A DNA stretch of 64,000 bases from CSP1-5 sp964558395. Lineage in GTDB: Bacteria; Methylomirabilota; Methylomirabilia; Methylomirabilales; CSP1-5. Both the position numbers and the translations under genes were made by a program. The DNA lies in assembly GCA_964558395.1 (NCBI GenBank), contig CAZLDS010000003.1:23810-87809 (forward strand), in the 5' to 3' direction. Under the pieces are notes generated by a model that saw only the letters and a program-made list of their open reading frames with translations, was not told the DNA's origin and searched no databases. This document shows, in pieces, positions 15,988 to 26,333 of the stretch (positions are counted from its first letter, which is position 1; every line of letters starts with the position of its first letter).

Positions 15988-16887
15988 ATGAAGGTCAGGA
16001 AAGCGGTGTTTCCGGTTGCGGGCTGGGGAACCCGATTTTTGCCGGCGACAAAGGCTCAGCCCAAAGAGATGCTCCCCATTGTGGATAAGCCGGCGATTCA
16101 GTATGTGGTAGAGGAAGCGCTCGCGGCCGGGATTGAATACATTGTCATGGTGACCGGTCGGGGAAAAGACGCAATCGAGAATCACTTTGACCGGTCCGTG
16201 GAGCTTGAGCAGGCCTTGGCCGCTCAGGGAAAGGAGGACCTCCTCCAGGAGGTGCAGAGAATCTCGGAACTCGCTACCTTCGCTTATATTCGTCAGAAGT
16301 CCCCGCTAGGTCTCGGTCACGCGATCCTTGTGGCCGGGGACGTGGTCGGCGAGGAGCCCTTTGCCGTCATGTTACCTGATGACCTCATCGATTCCCCGGT
16401 CCCGGCTATTCAGCAGATCCTGCGGGTCTTTGATCAATATCGCGCGTCCGTCATTGCCGTGACCCCGGTTTCACGGGAAGAGATTAGCAGCTACGGGGTC
16501 ATTGAAGGGCGTCAGGTCGCCGAGGGAATCTATCAGGTGACCGATCTGGTGGAGAAGCCCGCGCCCGAGGAGGCTCCCTCCAACTTGGGCATTGTTGGCC
16601 GCTATGTCCTGACCCCTCAGATCTTTGAAGAGCTCAAGGAGACGTCATCCGACACGAGAGGAGAAATTCAGCTGACCAACGGGCTCAGGGGGCTCTTGCG
16701 GCGCCAAGCGATTTACGCTTGCGAGGTGAAGGGTCGGCGGCACGATACCGGGAGCAAGCTGGGATTTTTGCAGGCAACGGTGGAGTTGGCGCTCAGCCGA
16801 TCAGACATTGGAAAGGACTTTCGGGAGTACCTGAAAGGGTTGGGCATCGATGCGGGCGCCTCGGGAGCCGATGATCGAGGACGCTAA
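15988..16887 (+). CDS. galU: UTP--glucose-1-phosphate uridylyltransferase GalU
   Basis: It makes UDP-glucose from UTP and glucose-1-phosphate for surface polysaccharides and sugar interconversion. The nucleotide-binding loop VAGWGTRFLPATKAQPKEMLP, VDKPAIQYVVEEA, the LPDDLID metal motif and the VEKPAPEEAPSNLGIVGRY segment are all present in 299 residues, the normal length. A GAGAGGAG ribosome site precedes the ATG. Its own promoter lies within the divergent region shared with cspA. It is a single-domain bacterial type, distinct from the GlgC at 44319. Confidence 0.96.
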   Translation: MKVRKAVFPVAGWGTRFLPATKAQPKEMLPIVDKPAIQYVVEEALAAGIEYIVMVTGRGKDAIENHFDRSVELEQALAAQGKEDLLQEVQRISELATFAYIRQKSPLGLGHAILVAGDVVGEEPFAVMLPDDLIDSPVPAIQQILRVFDQYRASVIAVTPVSREEISSYGVIEGRQVAEGIYQVTDLVEKPAPEEAPSNLGIVGRYVLTPQIFEELKETSSDTRGEIQLTNGLRGLLRRQAIYACEVKGRRHDTGSKLGFLQATVELALSRSDIGKDFREYLKGLGIDAGASGADDRGR

Positions 16888-16947
16888 CCCCCGAGGACCC
16901 ATCGACGTGTCGAGAAGAAAGCAACTCTGACCAGAGCGGGAGGTGCC

Positions 16948-19410
16948 TTGGTTAAGCGGCGCACGAAAGAAGGGAAGACCGTGACCGGCGTGACATTTGA
17001 GGGGCAGGGGCCCCTGGGATCAGAGAGAAAATTACCCAAGGCTGTCCCTGTCCTTCCTGTGCGGGATATGGTCGTCTACCCATTTATGATCCTTCCGCTC
17101 TTCGTGGGGAGGGAAAAGTCGATTCGGGCGGTGGAGGAGGCACTCAGCCGGGATCGCCTCATTCTCCTGGTCGCCCAGAAGGACGCCGAGGTGGAGGATC
17201 CGAGTCCCCGAGAAATCTACCCGGTCGGCACGGTGGTCATGATCATGCGGGTTCTCAAGATGCCGGATGGTCGCGTGAAGGTCCTGGCGCAAGGGCTTGC
17301 GCGGACCCGGATCATGGAATTCCTCCGGCAAGAACCCTACTATGAGGCCCGGATCGCTGAGATCCTCGATGATGAAGTGCCAGCAATGGGGACAGAACTC
17401 GAGGCGCTGATTCGGAGTGTCAAAGAACAGGTCTCCCGAAGTGCCTCCCTGGGCAAGCAGATATCCCCCGATATTCTGGTGATCATCAACAACCTGGATC
17501 ACCCTGGACGTCTGGCCGATCTGGTCGCCTCTCATCTCGAGCTCAAGGTGGAGCAGGCGGTCGAGATCCTAGAGATAACCAATCCCGAGGAGCGCCTGCG
17601 CCGCATCGGCGACTTCCTCGGAAAGGAACTCGAGCTCTTGGAGGTGCAACAGCGGATCCAGGTCCAGGCCAAGGAGGAAATCGATAAGACACAGCGGGAG
17701 TATTACCTCCGCGAACAACTCCGGGCTATTCAAAAGGAGTTGGGGGAAACCGACGAACGCCAACAGGAGATCGAGGAGTTTTCGACGAAGATCGAAAAAG
17801 CCAAGATGCCGCCACAGGTGGCCGCCGAGGCGAAAGGCCAGCTCAATCGTCTCGCGCGGATGCACCCGGACGCCGCGGAGGCGTCAGTGGTTCGGACGTA
17901 CCTGGAATGGCTCATCGAGCTCCCTTGGAGGAAGCAGACCAAGGATAAGATCGAAATCGAGCGGGCCGGGAAGATTCTGGATGAAGACCATTACAATCTG
18001 GAAAAGGTCAAGGAACGGATTCTGGAGTATTTGGCCGTTCGAAAGCTGAAGAAGAAAATGAAAGGCCCCATCCTGTGCTTTGTGGGACCGCCGGGGGTCG
18101 GCAAGACATCCCTCGGACGCTCCATTGCCCGGGCACTCGGTCGGAAGTTCATCCGGATCTCGCTTGGGGGCGTCCGGGATGAAGCGGAGATCCGGGGCCA
18201 CCGCCGGACATACATAGGGGCTCTCCCTGGTAAGATCGTCCAGGGGATCAAGACCGCAGGGACCAATAACCCTGTCTTCATGATCGATGAAGTTGATAAG
18301 GTTGGGGCAGATTTCCGGGGGGATCCCTCGGCAGCCCTCCTGGAGGTCTTGGATCCAGAACAGAACGTGTCCTTCACCGATCATTACCTCGGCGTGCCAT
18401 TCGACCTCTCGAATGTCATGTTCATCACGACGGGGAACATGGCCGATCCGATCATTCCTGCGCTGAAGGATCGGATGGAGATCATCGAGATTTCGGGGTA
18501 CACCGAAGAAGAAAAACTCCACATTGCCCGAAGGTATCTGATCCGCCGGCAGCTCAAAGAGCACGGCATCACCGAGCGGCATTTGCAACTCACGGACGAA
18601 GCCGTACTCAAGATCATCCGCGGGTACACCCGGGAGGCGGGACTCAGGAATCTGGAAAGGGAGATCGCCACGGTCTGCCGGAAAATCGCCAGGGAGATCG
18701 CAGGCGGGAGGACGGAAATCACCAAGGTCACTGGCCAGAATCTGCACCGCTTTCTGAAAGCGCCCAGGTATCTCCCGGAACCTGAACAGGAACGGGACGA
18801 GGTCGGTGTAACTTCTGGGCTCGCCTGGACTCAGGCGGGCGGGGATATTATGTACGTCGAAGCGACAGTGATGAAAGGGAAAGGACAGCTGTCCCTCACG
18901 GGTCATCTGGGCGAGGTGATGAAGGAGTCGGCCCAAGCAGCCTTGAGCTATGCGAGGGCCCGGGCCCCGGAGCTGCGGATCAAAGAGGACATCTTCGGCA
19001 AGGTGGATATCCACATCCATGTGCCCGCAGGGGCGATCCCAAAGGACGGACCCTCGGCTGGGATAACCATGGCCACGGCGCTCGTGTCTGCCCTCACTAA
19101 AGTTCCTGTCAAGAGAAGCGTTTCCATGACCGGCGAGCTGACGTTGCGTGGTAAGGTCCTGGCCGTCGGAGGGATCAAGGAGAAGGTGTTAGCCGCCCGT
19201 CGCGGTGGGATCACGACGGTGATCCTCCCAAGGAAGAACGAGAAGGATGTGAAGGAGCTCCCCAAAACCATCAGGCGCGGCATGCACTTTGTCTTTGTCG
19301 AGAACGTGGATCAGGTACTGGAGGTGGCCCTGGTCAAGCCGGTGAGAGAGAAGAGCCAGATCAGGGTTGCTGGCCCAAGGCGGGCGACGCAGCCCGTGAC
19401 CGTACACTAG
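16948..19410 (+). CDS. lon: ATP-dependent protease Lon
   Basis: This cytoplasmic AAA+ protease degrades misfolded and regulatory proteins. The N-terminal LON substrate domain (~35-230) is followed by a coiled coil, then AAA+ with Walker A GPPGVGKTSLGRSIARAL (~379) and Walker B VFMIDEVDKVG. The C-terminal protease domain carries the catalytic Ser in KDGPSAGITMA (~702) and the Lys in GGIKEKVLAARRGG (~744). 820 residues is the normal length. The start is TTG at 16948, preceded by GGGAGGTG. The N-terminal ~25 residues are a variable basic extension. Confidence 0.96.
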   Translation: MVKRRTKEGKTVTGVTFEGQGPLGSERKLPKAVPVLPVRDMVVYPFMILPLFVGREKSIRAVEEALSRDRLILLVAQKDAEVEDPSPREIYPVGTVVMIMRVLKMPDGRVKVLAQGLARTRIMEFLRQEPYYEARIAEILDDEVPAMGTELEALIRSVKEQVSRSASLGKQISPDILVIINNLDHPGRLADLVASHLELKVEQAVEILEITNPEERLRRIGDFLGKELELLEVQQRIQVQAKEEIDKTQREYYLREQLRAIQKELGETDERQQEIEEFSTKIEKAKMPPQVAAEAKGQLNRLARMHPDAAEASVVRTYLEWLIELPWRKQTKDKIEIERAGKILDEDHYNLEKVKERILEYLAVRKLKKKMKGPILCFVGPPGVGKTSLGRSIARALGRKFIRISLGGVRDEAEIRGHRRTYIGALPGKIVQGIKTAGTNNPVFMIDEVDKVGADFRGDPSAALLEVLDPEQNVSFTDHYLGVPFDLSNVMFITTGNMADPIIPALKDRMEIIEISGYTEEEKLHIARRYLIRRQLKEHGITERHLQLTDEAVLKIIRGYTREAGLRNLEREIATVCRKIAREIAGGRTEITKVTGQNLHRFLKAPRYLPEPEQERDEVGVTSGLAWTQAGGDIMYVEATVMKGKGQLSLTGHLGEVMKESAQAALSYARARAPELRIKEDIFGKVDIHIHVPAGAIPKDGPSAGITMATALVSALTKVPVKRSVSMTGELTLRGKVLAVGGIKEKVLAARRGGITTVILPRKNEKDVKELPKTIRRGMHFVFVENVDQVLEVALVKPVREKSQIRVAGPRRATQPVTVH

Positions 19411-19424
19411 TTGCAGCCAGAGGC

Positions 19425-19545
19425 GGGAGACCAGAGACTGAGACTGGAGACTAGAGACTGGACCAGGAAGAGACGATCGTGCTTTCCCGTCTCCGGTCTC
19501 CTGGCCCTCGTCTCATTGCTTTAGCTGGTCTCCGATTGCCGATCG
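19425..19545 (+). repeat. Degenerate inverted repeat built from GAGACT words
   Basis: The left part (19425-19460) consists of tandem variants of GAGACTG/GAGACTA. The right part (19487-19545) carries the complementary words GTCTCC and GGTCTC. Together they can form a long imperfect hairpin between lon and the RNase J gene. No coding potential was seen. The design matches the other word-based palindromes in the window, though the words differ. Confidence 0.55.
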
Positions 19546-19573
19546 CTGTGCGAGAGATTGGAGGTGGCGCAGG

Positions 19574-21280
19574 TTGCCACAAAGTGAGTGGGTCCGAATC
19601 ATTTCCCTCGGTGGCCTGGGGGAAATCGGGATGAACATGTTCGTGGTCGAGACGGCCGATGACATGGTTGTCATCGACGCCGGGTTGATGTTTCCCGATG
19701 AGGAAATGCTGGGGATTGATGTTGTGATCCCCGACTTCACCTATCTGCTGGAGCACCGCGAGAAGGTTCGTGGACTCATTCTTACCCACGGGCACGAGGA
19801 CCACACGGGTTCTCTTCCTTTTGTCCTGAAGGAAATGCCGATCCCCATATACGGGACACCCCTGTCCCTGGGCCTGGCGGCGGAGAAGATCCGGGAGCAC
19901 GATCTTGAACCTGACCTCCGGCCGGTCGTTCCCCGGGAGAGGTTTACTTTGGGTCACCTGCGGGCGGAGTGTATGCGCGTTTGCCACAGCATTCCAGATG
20001 GCGTGGGCGTTGCCCTGGAGACACCGGCAGGGCTCGTTGTCCACGCCGGGGATTTCAAGTTTGATCCCACGCCGGTGGATGGGGAGCTCACCGACTACCA
20101 CAAGTTTGCCGAATTGGGAGACCGCGGGGTTCTGGTGCTCCTCTCCGACTCGACGAATGCTCTGCGGCCTGGGTTTACCCCGTCTGAGCGGACCGTTGGT
20201 CAGGCCTTGGAAGAGATCTTTCGAGCGGCCAGACGGCGGATCATCGTTGCTTGCTTTGCCAGCCACATTCACCGGATCCAACAGATCCTAGACGTCGCGG
20301 CGAGGATGGGACGAAGGGTTGCCGTCCACGGCAAGAGCATGGTCGCGAACACCCGGGTTGCTGCGGATACCGGATACCTGAAAGTTCCCGCTGGTGTCCT
20401 CGTTCGCCTGGACGAACTGAGGCAGCTGTCCCCAGGCGAGACGGTGATCATTGCCACGGGCTCGCAGGGCGAGCCGCTGTCCGCGATCGCTCGGATAGCA
20501 GCGGGAGAGCATAGGCAGATTGAGGTCACCCCGGGAGACACGGTGATCTTCTCCGCCCGGGTGATTCCGGGAAACGAGAAGTCCATCGCGCGGACCATCA
20601 ACCAGCTCTTCAAGCGGGGGGCGGAGGTCATTACCGAGGAACACGCCCCTGTGCATGTGTCGGGCCACCCGTGCCAAGAAGAACTCAAACTCATGCTGAA
20701 TCTAACCCGACCGAAGTTCTTTGTCCCAATCCACGGGGAGTACCGACACCGCCATCACCATGCGCGGCTGGCGGCAGCTCTCGGGATTGCCCGGGACCAT
20801 ATTTGTCTGGCGGAGAATGGGGATATCCTAGAGTTTGCGCCCGACAAGGGAGGAATCGTTGGCAAGGTAGGAGCGGGGCGGGTCTTCGTGGATGGGAAGG
20901 GCGTGGGTGATGTGGGGGATGCCGTGCTGCGTGAGAGACAGCATCTGGCGAGGGATGGGATGGTGGTGGTCGTGATAGGTCTCCAGACGCAAACCGGAGC
21001 GGTGGTGGCAGGACCTGATATCATCAGTCGAGGGTTCGCGCATCTACCGGATCAAGAGGTGCTCTTTGATGCGGCTAAGCGGTTGGTGAATGAGATCCTG
21101 GCCGGCTCGCCGGAGGAGGAACGAAGGGATGCGGCGATCCTGAAGGAGCACGTGAGGGCAGCCGTGCGAAAGTACATTCAGAAAACCTTTGATCGACGAC
21201 CGATGGTCGTGCCGGTCATCCTCGAATTGGGGGGGGAGGAGAATGATCGTTCAGAGTTCATGCTTCAACGTGGGGGGTGA
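19574..21280 (+). CDS. rnj: Ribonuclease J
   Basis: This is a beta-CASP metallo-beta-lactamase-fold nuclease with endo- and 5'-exonuclease activity, used for mRNA decay and rRNA maturation. The zinc motif THGHEDHTGSLPF (~72-84), the VHAGDFKFDPTP motif, beta-CASP elements (SDSTNALRPGF, FASHIHRIQQI, GSQGEP) and HVSGHPCQEEL are all present. The C-terminal RNase J domain brings the length to 568 residues, the usual size. The start is TTG at 19574 with GGAGGTGG upstream. Possession of RNase J in a Gram-negative-type cell is common in non-gammaproteobacterial phyla. Confidence 0.95.
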   Translation: MPQSEWVRIISLGGLGEIGMNMFVVETADDMVVIDAGLMFPDEEMLGIDVVIPDFTYLLEHREKVRGLILTHGHEDHTGSLPFVLKEMPIPIYGTPLSLGLAAEKIREHDLEPDLRPVVPRERFTLGHLRAECMRVCHSIPDGVGVALETPAGLVVHAGDFKFDPTPVDGELTDYHKFAELGDRGVLVLLSDSTNALRPGFTPSERTVGQALEEIFRAARRRIIVACFASHIHRIQQILDVAARMGRRVAVHGKSMVANTRVAADTGYLKVPAGVLVRLDELRQLSPGETVIIATGSQGEPLSAIARIAAGEHRQIEVTPGDTVIFSARVIPGNEKSIARTINQLFKRGAEVITEEHAPVHVSGHPCQEELKLMLNLTRPKFFVPIHGEYRHRHHHARLAAALGIARDHICLAENGDILEFAPDKGGIVGKVGAGRVFVDGKGVGDVGDAVLRERQHLARDGMVVVVIGLQTQTGAVVAGPDIISRGFAHLPDQEVLFDAAKRLVNEILAGSPEEERRDAAILKEHVRAAVRKYIQKTFDRRPMVVPVILELGGEENDRSEFMLQRGG

Positions 21281-21283
21281 ACT

Positions 21284-23521
21284 GTGAACCGTCCAAGGGG
21301 GCTCACGAAGCACACTCGAGCTTTATCCACACTGTTGCGCCATCCGAAATCGAGAGAGGTCGTAGGGCTTCTCGTGATGGCCTTCGCTCTTCTCTCCCTG
21401 GTAAGTCTGATCTCCTTCAGCCCGTACGATCCCTCGTTTTTCCACTACACCTCGCAGAAGGGGGCGGCGCGCAACTTCGGAGGACTGGTAGGAGCCCACC
21501 TAGCTGGAGATCTGCTCGGCGTCGTGGGGATCGCCGCCTTCTTGCTCCCTCCGGCGCTCTTCTGGGTTGGCTTCGCCCTTGTCAGTGGGGGAAAGCTCCA
21601 GCTCCGGACCGTCGGGGTTGTCGGCTTTGGGCTCCTCCTGACGTCAACCTGTCTCCTACTCACCCTGCTCGAGCATGAGAGCTTCGAACTCGCGTGGCGC
21701 GGCGTGGAGCCTGGGGGGTTTCTGGGCGTCCTGCTTTTCGATGCGCTTCGCCCTGCACTCGGTCGCTTCGGGATGTACCTGACGACACTAACCGGGATAC
21801 TGCTCTTCGGGGTTTTGGTGTCGCAGGGTTCCTTGGTTGGGCTTATCCGTTCCCTTCGGGAGATCATCGCGTGGCTCGGTCGTCACCTCGCTAGGATTTT
21901 TGCGGCGACCCGGCGATGGGTCGCTGCGGCGTCCATGCAGGAGGCGATCGTCCCAGCGCGGAAAGCGCCACGCCCTGAAAGGCCGGTGCGGAGCCCTCCT
22001 CCGAAGAGAGTCCAGGAAAGTGCCGAAGAGGCGCCGGTGACGATGCGAAGGGTCCCGAAGGCCAGAGAAGACCATACATTGCCTCCCCTCGCCCTTCTCG
22101 ATGGCTCATCCGCAGCTTCCTACGGACCCTTGGATCACGAGCGCGAGGAGAACAAACAGACACTGGAAAGAACCTTGGGAGATTTCGGGGTTGAGGGGCG
22201 GGTCACGGAAACCCAATCAGGACCGGTGATTACCCGGTATGAGATTGAGCCCGCCCCAGGGGTGAAGGTCAACCGGATCGTCGGTTTGGCGGATGACCTG
22301 GCGTTGACCCTCAAGGCCTTGAGCGTTCGAATCGTTGCTCCCATTCCCGGGAAGGCAGCGGTTGGCGTAGAGATTCCCAACAAGAATCGGGCGATGGTCC
22401 AGCTCAGGGATGTGCTGGCTTCTGAGGCGTATGAAGAATGTGCGTCTCCCCTACCGATCGCGCTGGGGAAAGATACGTCGGGCGATCCCTTCGTGACAGA
22501 CCTCGTTCAGATGCCGCACATCCTGATAGCGGGAGCCACCGGGAGCGGGAAGAGCGTCTGTATTCACAGTATCATTCTTAGCGTGCTGTATCGGTCCACG
22601 CCCCAGGCCGTGCGATTACTGTTAATCGATCCCAAACGGGTCGAGCTCTCTGTCTACAACAATATTCCACACCTGGTGGATAATCCCCTTATCCCCGAGA
22701 CGAATGGAAGAGAAAAGGCCTGGCAGGTTGTGACGGACGCCCGGCAAGCCGCGAAATGTTTACAGCTGATCGTGAAACACATGGAAGCACGATACAAGCT
22801 CTTTGCAGAGGTCGGTGCGCGCTCGATTGAGGCCTATAACAACGCCCGGCCCGAGGAAAGGCCCCAGCTCGCGCATCTCGTGGTGATCATCGATGAGCTT
22901 GCCGATTTGATGCTTTCGGAGTCCTCCGTGGTGGAAAATGCCATCGCGCGGTTGGCCCAGATGGCGCGAGCGGTGGGAATTCATCTTGTGCTCGCCACAC
23001 AAAGGCCTTCCGTGGATGTGATCACCGGGGTGATTAAAGCGAATTTTCCCGCGAGAATTTCCTTTCAGGTGTCCTCGAAGGTCGATTCTCGCACGATTCT
23101 CGACACCAACGGGGCGGAACAATTACTCGGCGGCGGTGATATGCTGTTTCTGCCTCCCGTAAGTTCGAAGCCCACGCGGATTCACGGGTGCTACGTATCG
23201 GATCAGGAGATTGACCGCGTGGTCGATTTCCTGAAGGCGAAGGACGCCTTGGAGCCATTTCCGTGGGTGCTTGAGATCACTGAGGAGCGGATGAGCGACG
23301 CCCTGGACATCCCCGATGAAGAAGAGGCCTTGTACCAAGAGGCCGAGCGGATCGTTCGCCAGACGGGTCAACCCTCAATCTCGCTGCTCCAGAGGCGACT
23401 CCGGATTGGGTTCAACAGGGCGGGTCGCATGATTGATCGCATGGAACGTGAAGGCATCGTGAGTCATACCGATGCACGGGGGCACCGGATGGTCCTCAAG
23501 CCCTGGTCGCCTGGCGCCTAA
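21284..23521 (+). CDS. ftsK: DNA translocase FtsK
   Basis: FtsK is a septal DNA pump that clears the chromosome during division. The N-terminus has about four membrane segments (residues ~22-180), followed by a proline/basic linker (~225-270). The motor domain carries Walker A GATGSGKSVCIHSI (~416) and Walker B LVVIIDELADLM. The C-terminal winged-helix gamma domain (SISLLQRRLRIGFNRAGRMIDRMEREGIV) reads KOPS-like polarity sequences. 745 residues places it in the short-linker FtsK/SpoIIIE class. The GTG start follows RNase J by 3 bases, so the two are probably co-transcribed. Confidence 0.95.
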   Translation: MNRPRGLTKHTRALSTLLRHPKSREVVGLLVMAFALLSLVSLISFSPYDPSFFHYTSQKGAARNFGGLVGAHLAGDLLGVVGIAAFLLPPALFWVGFALVSGGKLQLRTVGVVGFGLLLTSTCLLLTLLEHESFELAWRGVEPGGFLGVLLFDALRPALGRFGMYLTTLTGILLFGVLVSQGSLVGLIRSLREIIAWLGRHLARIFAATRRWVAAASMQEAIVPARKAPRPERPVRSPPPKRVQESAEEAPVTMRRVPKAREDHTLPPLALLDGSSAASYGPLDHEREENKQTLERTLGDFGVEGRVTETQSGPVITRYEIEPAPGVKVNRIVGLADDLALTLKALSVRIVAPIPGKAAVGVEIPNKNRAMVQLRDVLASEAYEECASPLPIALGKDTSGDPFVTDLVQMPHILIAGATGSGKSVCIHSIILSVLYRSTPQAVRLLLIDPKRVELSVYNNIPHLVDNPLIPETNGREKAWQVVTDARQAAKCLQLIVKHMEARYKLFAEVGARSIEAYNNARPEERPQLAHLVVIIDELADLMLSESSVVENAIARLAQMARAVGIHLVLATQRPSVDVITGVIKANFPARISFQVSSKVDSRTILDTNGAEQLLGGGDMLFLPPVSSKPTRIHGCYVSDQEIDRVVDFLKAKDALEPFPWVLEITEERMSDALDIPDEEEALYQEAERIVRQTGQPSISLLQRRLRIGFNRAGRMIDRMEREGIVSHTDARGHRMVLKPWSPGA

Positions 23522-23550
23522 CGGCAACGACCCTCTGTCGGGGGATCGGC

Positions 23551-24192
23551 GTGAAGCTTAGCAGACGGTTCCTGACTCTCAGTCTTGTTGCCGTCGTACT
23601 GACTCCTCAGGCGCAAGGGGTGGTCGAACGGATTCAGAGCTTTTATGGGGGAACCAAAGATATCGAAGGTCGGTTTTCCCAGCGGGTCGAGCTGGCGATG
23701 GGACAAGTCGAGAACGCCCGGGGGTCTTTTTACCTGAAACGGCCTGGGATGATGCGCTGGGAGTATGAGCGACCTGAACGACGCTTGCTCGTGACCGACG
23801 GGTCCACGATGTGGGCCTACACCCCGGCAGATCGGCAGGTCATTGTCCAGGACCTGAAGTCGGCACTGGCTTCCGTTCCCTTCGACTTCTTGGTGGGGGC
23901 GGGGAAGTTGACCGACCATTTCATCGTGCAACGGGTCACGAAGCACGGAGATTGTTACCGTATGGTGCTGACGCCGCAACGTCCTGATCCCCAGGTGCGC
24001 GAGTTGGAGATGGAGGTGGAAGCGACCACGTTGCATATCCGGTCCCTGGCCCTCCAAGACCCGTACGATAATCGGACGCTCATGCACTTTTCAGATCTCC
24101 AGGTCAATAGCGATCTCCCTGCCGATCTCTTCTCCTTTGTCCCGCCGCCCGGGGTCAAGACACTCCGCGCAGAGGATCTGTATCCCCACTGA
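23551..24192 (+). CDS. lolA: Outer-membrane lipoprotein carrier protein LolA
   Basis: LolA is a periplasmic chaperone that ferries lipoproteins from LolCDE to the outer membrane. A short signal sequence (residues ~1-22) precedes the LolA fold: IQSFYGGTKDIEGRFSQRV, GSFYLKRPGMMRWEYERPE, LVTDGSTMWAYTPADRQV, and the C-terminal LSDL-like DLQVNSDLPADLFSFVPPPGV. 213 residues is normal. The start is GTG. It sits directly after ftsK, the same ftsK-lolA order as in E. coli, which supports the call. Confidence 0.92.
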   Translation: MKLSRRFLTLSLVAVVLTPQAQGVVERIQSFYGGTKDIEGRFSQRVELAMGQVENARGSFYLKRPGMMRWEYERPERRLLVTDGSTMWAYTPADRQVIVQDLKSALASVPFDFLVGAGKLTDHFIVQRVTKHGDCYRMVLTPQRPDPQVRELEMEVEATTLHIRSLALQDPYDNRTLMHFSDLQVNSDLPADLFSFVPPPGVKTLRAEDLYPH

Positions 24193-24362
24193 GGGCCTCC
24201 CAGGGGGGTGGAGCTTTCCCTGACCATTTTGGCTAGCTGAAAGAGCAACAACGACACAAGAGTGATGAGGCATCCGTATCCAGGCATGGTCTTTGCAACC
24301 AGTATAAAGGAACCCCGGCCTGCGAGCCAGGTCCAGACCCTCGGTCAGTTGAGACCTCCGTC

Positions 24363-26333
24363 GTGATTGTTCCCCCGGTAAGAGACTATGTTATGTGGGA
24401 CATAGTGAAACGGTTCATGGAGGCCATGCCCGTGGACCGCTGCGCGATCACCCTGTGTACCCCCGACGCCGCCACGGGCCTCGTTGTCATTGGATATGAC
24501 CGGTGCAAGGAAGATCCCTGGGTTGAAGGGTTCAATCTGTCCATGGACCGGTACCCAGAGATTCGCCGAGTCCTCGAGACGCGGCAGCCTCTCGTGGTGC
24601 CGAACGTCGCCGAGGAACCCGTGCTTTCTGACATCAAGGATCTGCTGATCGCTCTTCCGGTTCGCTCGATGTTGGTGGTCCCGCTCTTCAGACAGGAGCG
24701 TAGCGTAGGCGTCGTGAGCGTGAGCAGTCGGGATCCGGTTCAAGCCTTCACCCAAGATCAAATTGAGTTGTGTCAGAGTTTGGCGAATCAGGCGGCCCTT
24801 GCGCTTGACAAGAATGTTCTCTTTCAGGAGGCTCAGCAGCGGGCGAATAAGCTCCAGGCGCTCATCCATGTGTCAAAGCGGATGACCGCCTCTTTGAACC
24901 TCCAGGACGTCTACGACTTTGCGGTAAAGGCAGCCGCGGAGTTCTTGGAGGTCCCATGCGTGTGGCTCTGGGTGCCAGACGAGGAGACGCGCGAATTACA
25001 CGTTCGGGCCCGGTGCGGCCTGGAAGAGCTTGCTGGGTTGATGGGAGACCGGGTCCCGTATGATCGGGGGGTCTTTGGAAAAATCGTGGAGCGCGGGGAA
25101 CCTCAGTACATCGCCGACGTAAAGCAGGAGTCGCTCTGGCTGAGCAAACGGTTCTTGGAACAGGCAGAGATCATCTCCTTCGCCGGTATTCCACTGATGA
25201 GCGAGGGTCGCGTCCTCGGGATCCTCTCAGTTTTCACTCGCCGCCGGCGTCTCTTCGGTCCAGATGAGCGGAGCTTGATGAGTGTCTTTGCCAGCCAGGC
25301 GGCCATCGCTATTGTCAATGCCAGGGCATACCAGCAGATCCAGTGGTATGCTTCCACGGTGGCAGAGTTGTACGAGGCCGCCACGCAGGTGAGTGGTTCT
25401 CTCGACTTGGACGAAACCCTTCAAAAGATCGCTCGGGGTGCCGCGGCCTCAATGGACGCGGTCTCGAGCACCATCATCCTGTTCGATGAGTTTGGCGAGG
25501 TGACGCATGTCGTTGACTGGGAGGTTGGACAGATCGAGGTGCGGAAGGATGGCATCTCGCGCCAGGTGTGGGGGACCGGGCGCCCCGTTGTTCTGCCCGA
25601 TTTCGCGAAAACTCCTAGTGGGATGGTCAATCCCCGGCTGTTGGCGCTTGGGCGGGCAGCTGGGGTCTGTCTCCCGTTGCAGGTCCGAGAGCGGATCCGG
25701 GGAGTGATGTGGGTCCACTACAATGAACCACGCCGGATCGTCGAGGAAGACCTACACCTCCTCGCCTCCTTTGGCAACCAGGCTGCCATGGCGATCGAGA
25801 ACGCTCGCCTGTTTACGGAGACGCGCCGGCTCGCCAACACTGATGCATTGACTGGACTGTACAATCACCGGTATTTCTATCATCTCCTCGATGCAGAGGT
25901 GAAGCGCGCTCGTCGCTACGGCCGCTCCCTTTCCCTGATCATGCTGGACATAGACGAGTTCAAGGAGTTCAATGACCGATACGGGCATCTCGCGGGCGAT
26001 GAGGCCTTGCGTTCTCTTTCGCAGATCCTTCGGAAGAATTCCCGGCGGGTCGATACCGTCGCGCGCTATGGCGGGGAGGAGTTTGCGATAATCCTCCCGG
26101 AAACCGACCTCGCCCAAGCTGGTGTCCAAGCGGAGCGACTTCGTGTATCGGCCGAAGAACATCAGTGGCCGGAAGGTCATCTCACGATTAGTCTCGGGGT
26201 GGCCGCCCTGACGCCCGAAATGACCAAGGTGGAAGATTTGGTCCGAGATGCGGACCGGCCCCTGTACCACGCCAAGGCGGCCGGGCGCAACCAGGTATGC
26301 CTCAGTTCACCTCTTCCCCGTGAACCCCATTGA
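24363..26333 (+). CDS. Triple-GAF diguanylate cyclase (GGDEF)
   Basis: This is a soluble signalling enzyme making cyclic di-GMP. Three GAF sensor modules can be recognised (~residues 8-150, 165-320, 340-480). They are followed by a GGDEF domain beginning at NTDALTGLYNHRYF with active site YGGEEFAII. The inhibitory I-site RRVD lies five residues before GGEEF, so product feedback is expected. There are no membrane segments. The GTG start at 24363 has a weak ribosome site; ATG 24390 is an alternative. Its stop lies inside a 20-bp tandem duplication. The nearby PilZ protein (41795-42223) is a possible c-di-GMP effector, but no direct link is visible. Confidence 0.9.
   Translation: MIVPPVRDYVMWDIVKRFMEAMPVDRCAITLCTPDAATGLVVIGYDRCKEDPWVEGFNLSMDRYPEIRRVLETRQPLVVPNVAEEPVLSDIKDLLIALPVRSMLVVPLFRQERSVGVVSVSSRDPVQAFTQDQIELCQSLANQAALALDKNVLFQEAQQRANKLQALIHVSKRMTASLNLQDVYDFAVKAAAEFLEVPCVWLWVPDEETRELHVRARCGLEELAGLMGDRVPYDRGVFGKIVERGEPQYIADVKQESLWLSKRFLEQAEIISFAGIPLMSEGRVLGILSVFTRRRRLFGPDERSLMSVFASQAAIAIVNARAYQQIQWYASTVAELYEAATQVSGSLDLDETLQKIARGAAASMDAVSSTIILFDEFGEVTHVVDWEVGQIEVRKDGISRQVWGTGRPVVLPDFAKTPSGMVNPRLLALGRAAGVCLPLQVRERIRGVMWVHYNEPRRIVEEDLHLLASFGNQAAMAIENARLFTETRRLANTDALTGLYNHRYFYHLLDAEVKRARRYGRSLSLIMLDIDEFKEFNDRYGHLAGDEALRSLSQILRKNSRRVDTVARYGGEEFAIILPETDLAQAGVQAERLRVSAEEHQWPEGHLTISLGVAALTPEMTKVEDLVRDADRPLYHAKAAGRNQVCLSSPLPREPH

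Noticed and set aside
17884..19020. A 378-codon minus-strand frame inside lon
   Set aside because: It lies wholly opposite the conserved Lon AAA+ and protease domains and has no recognisable domain.
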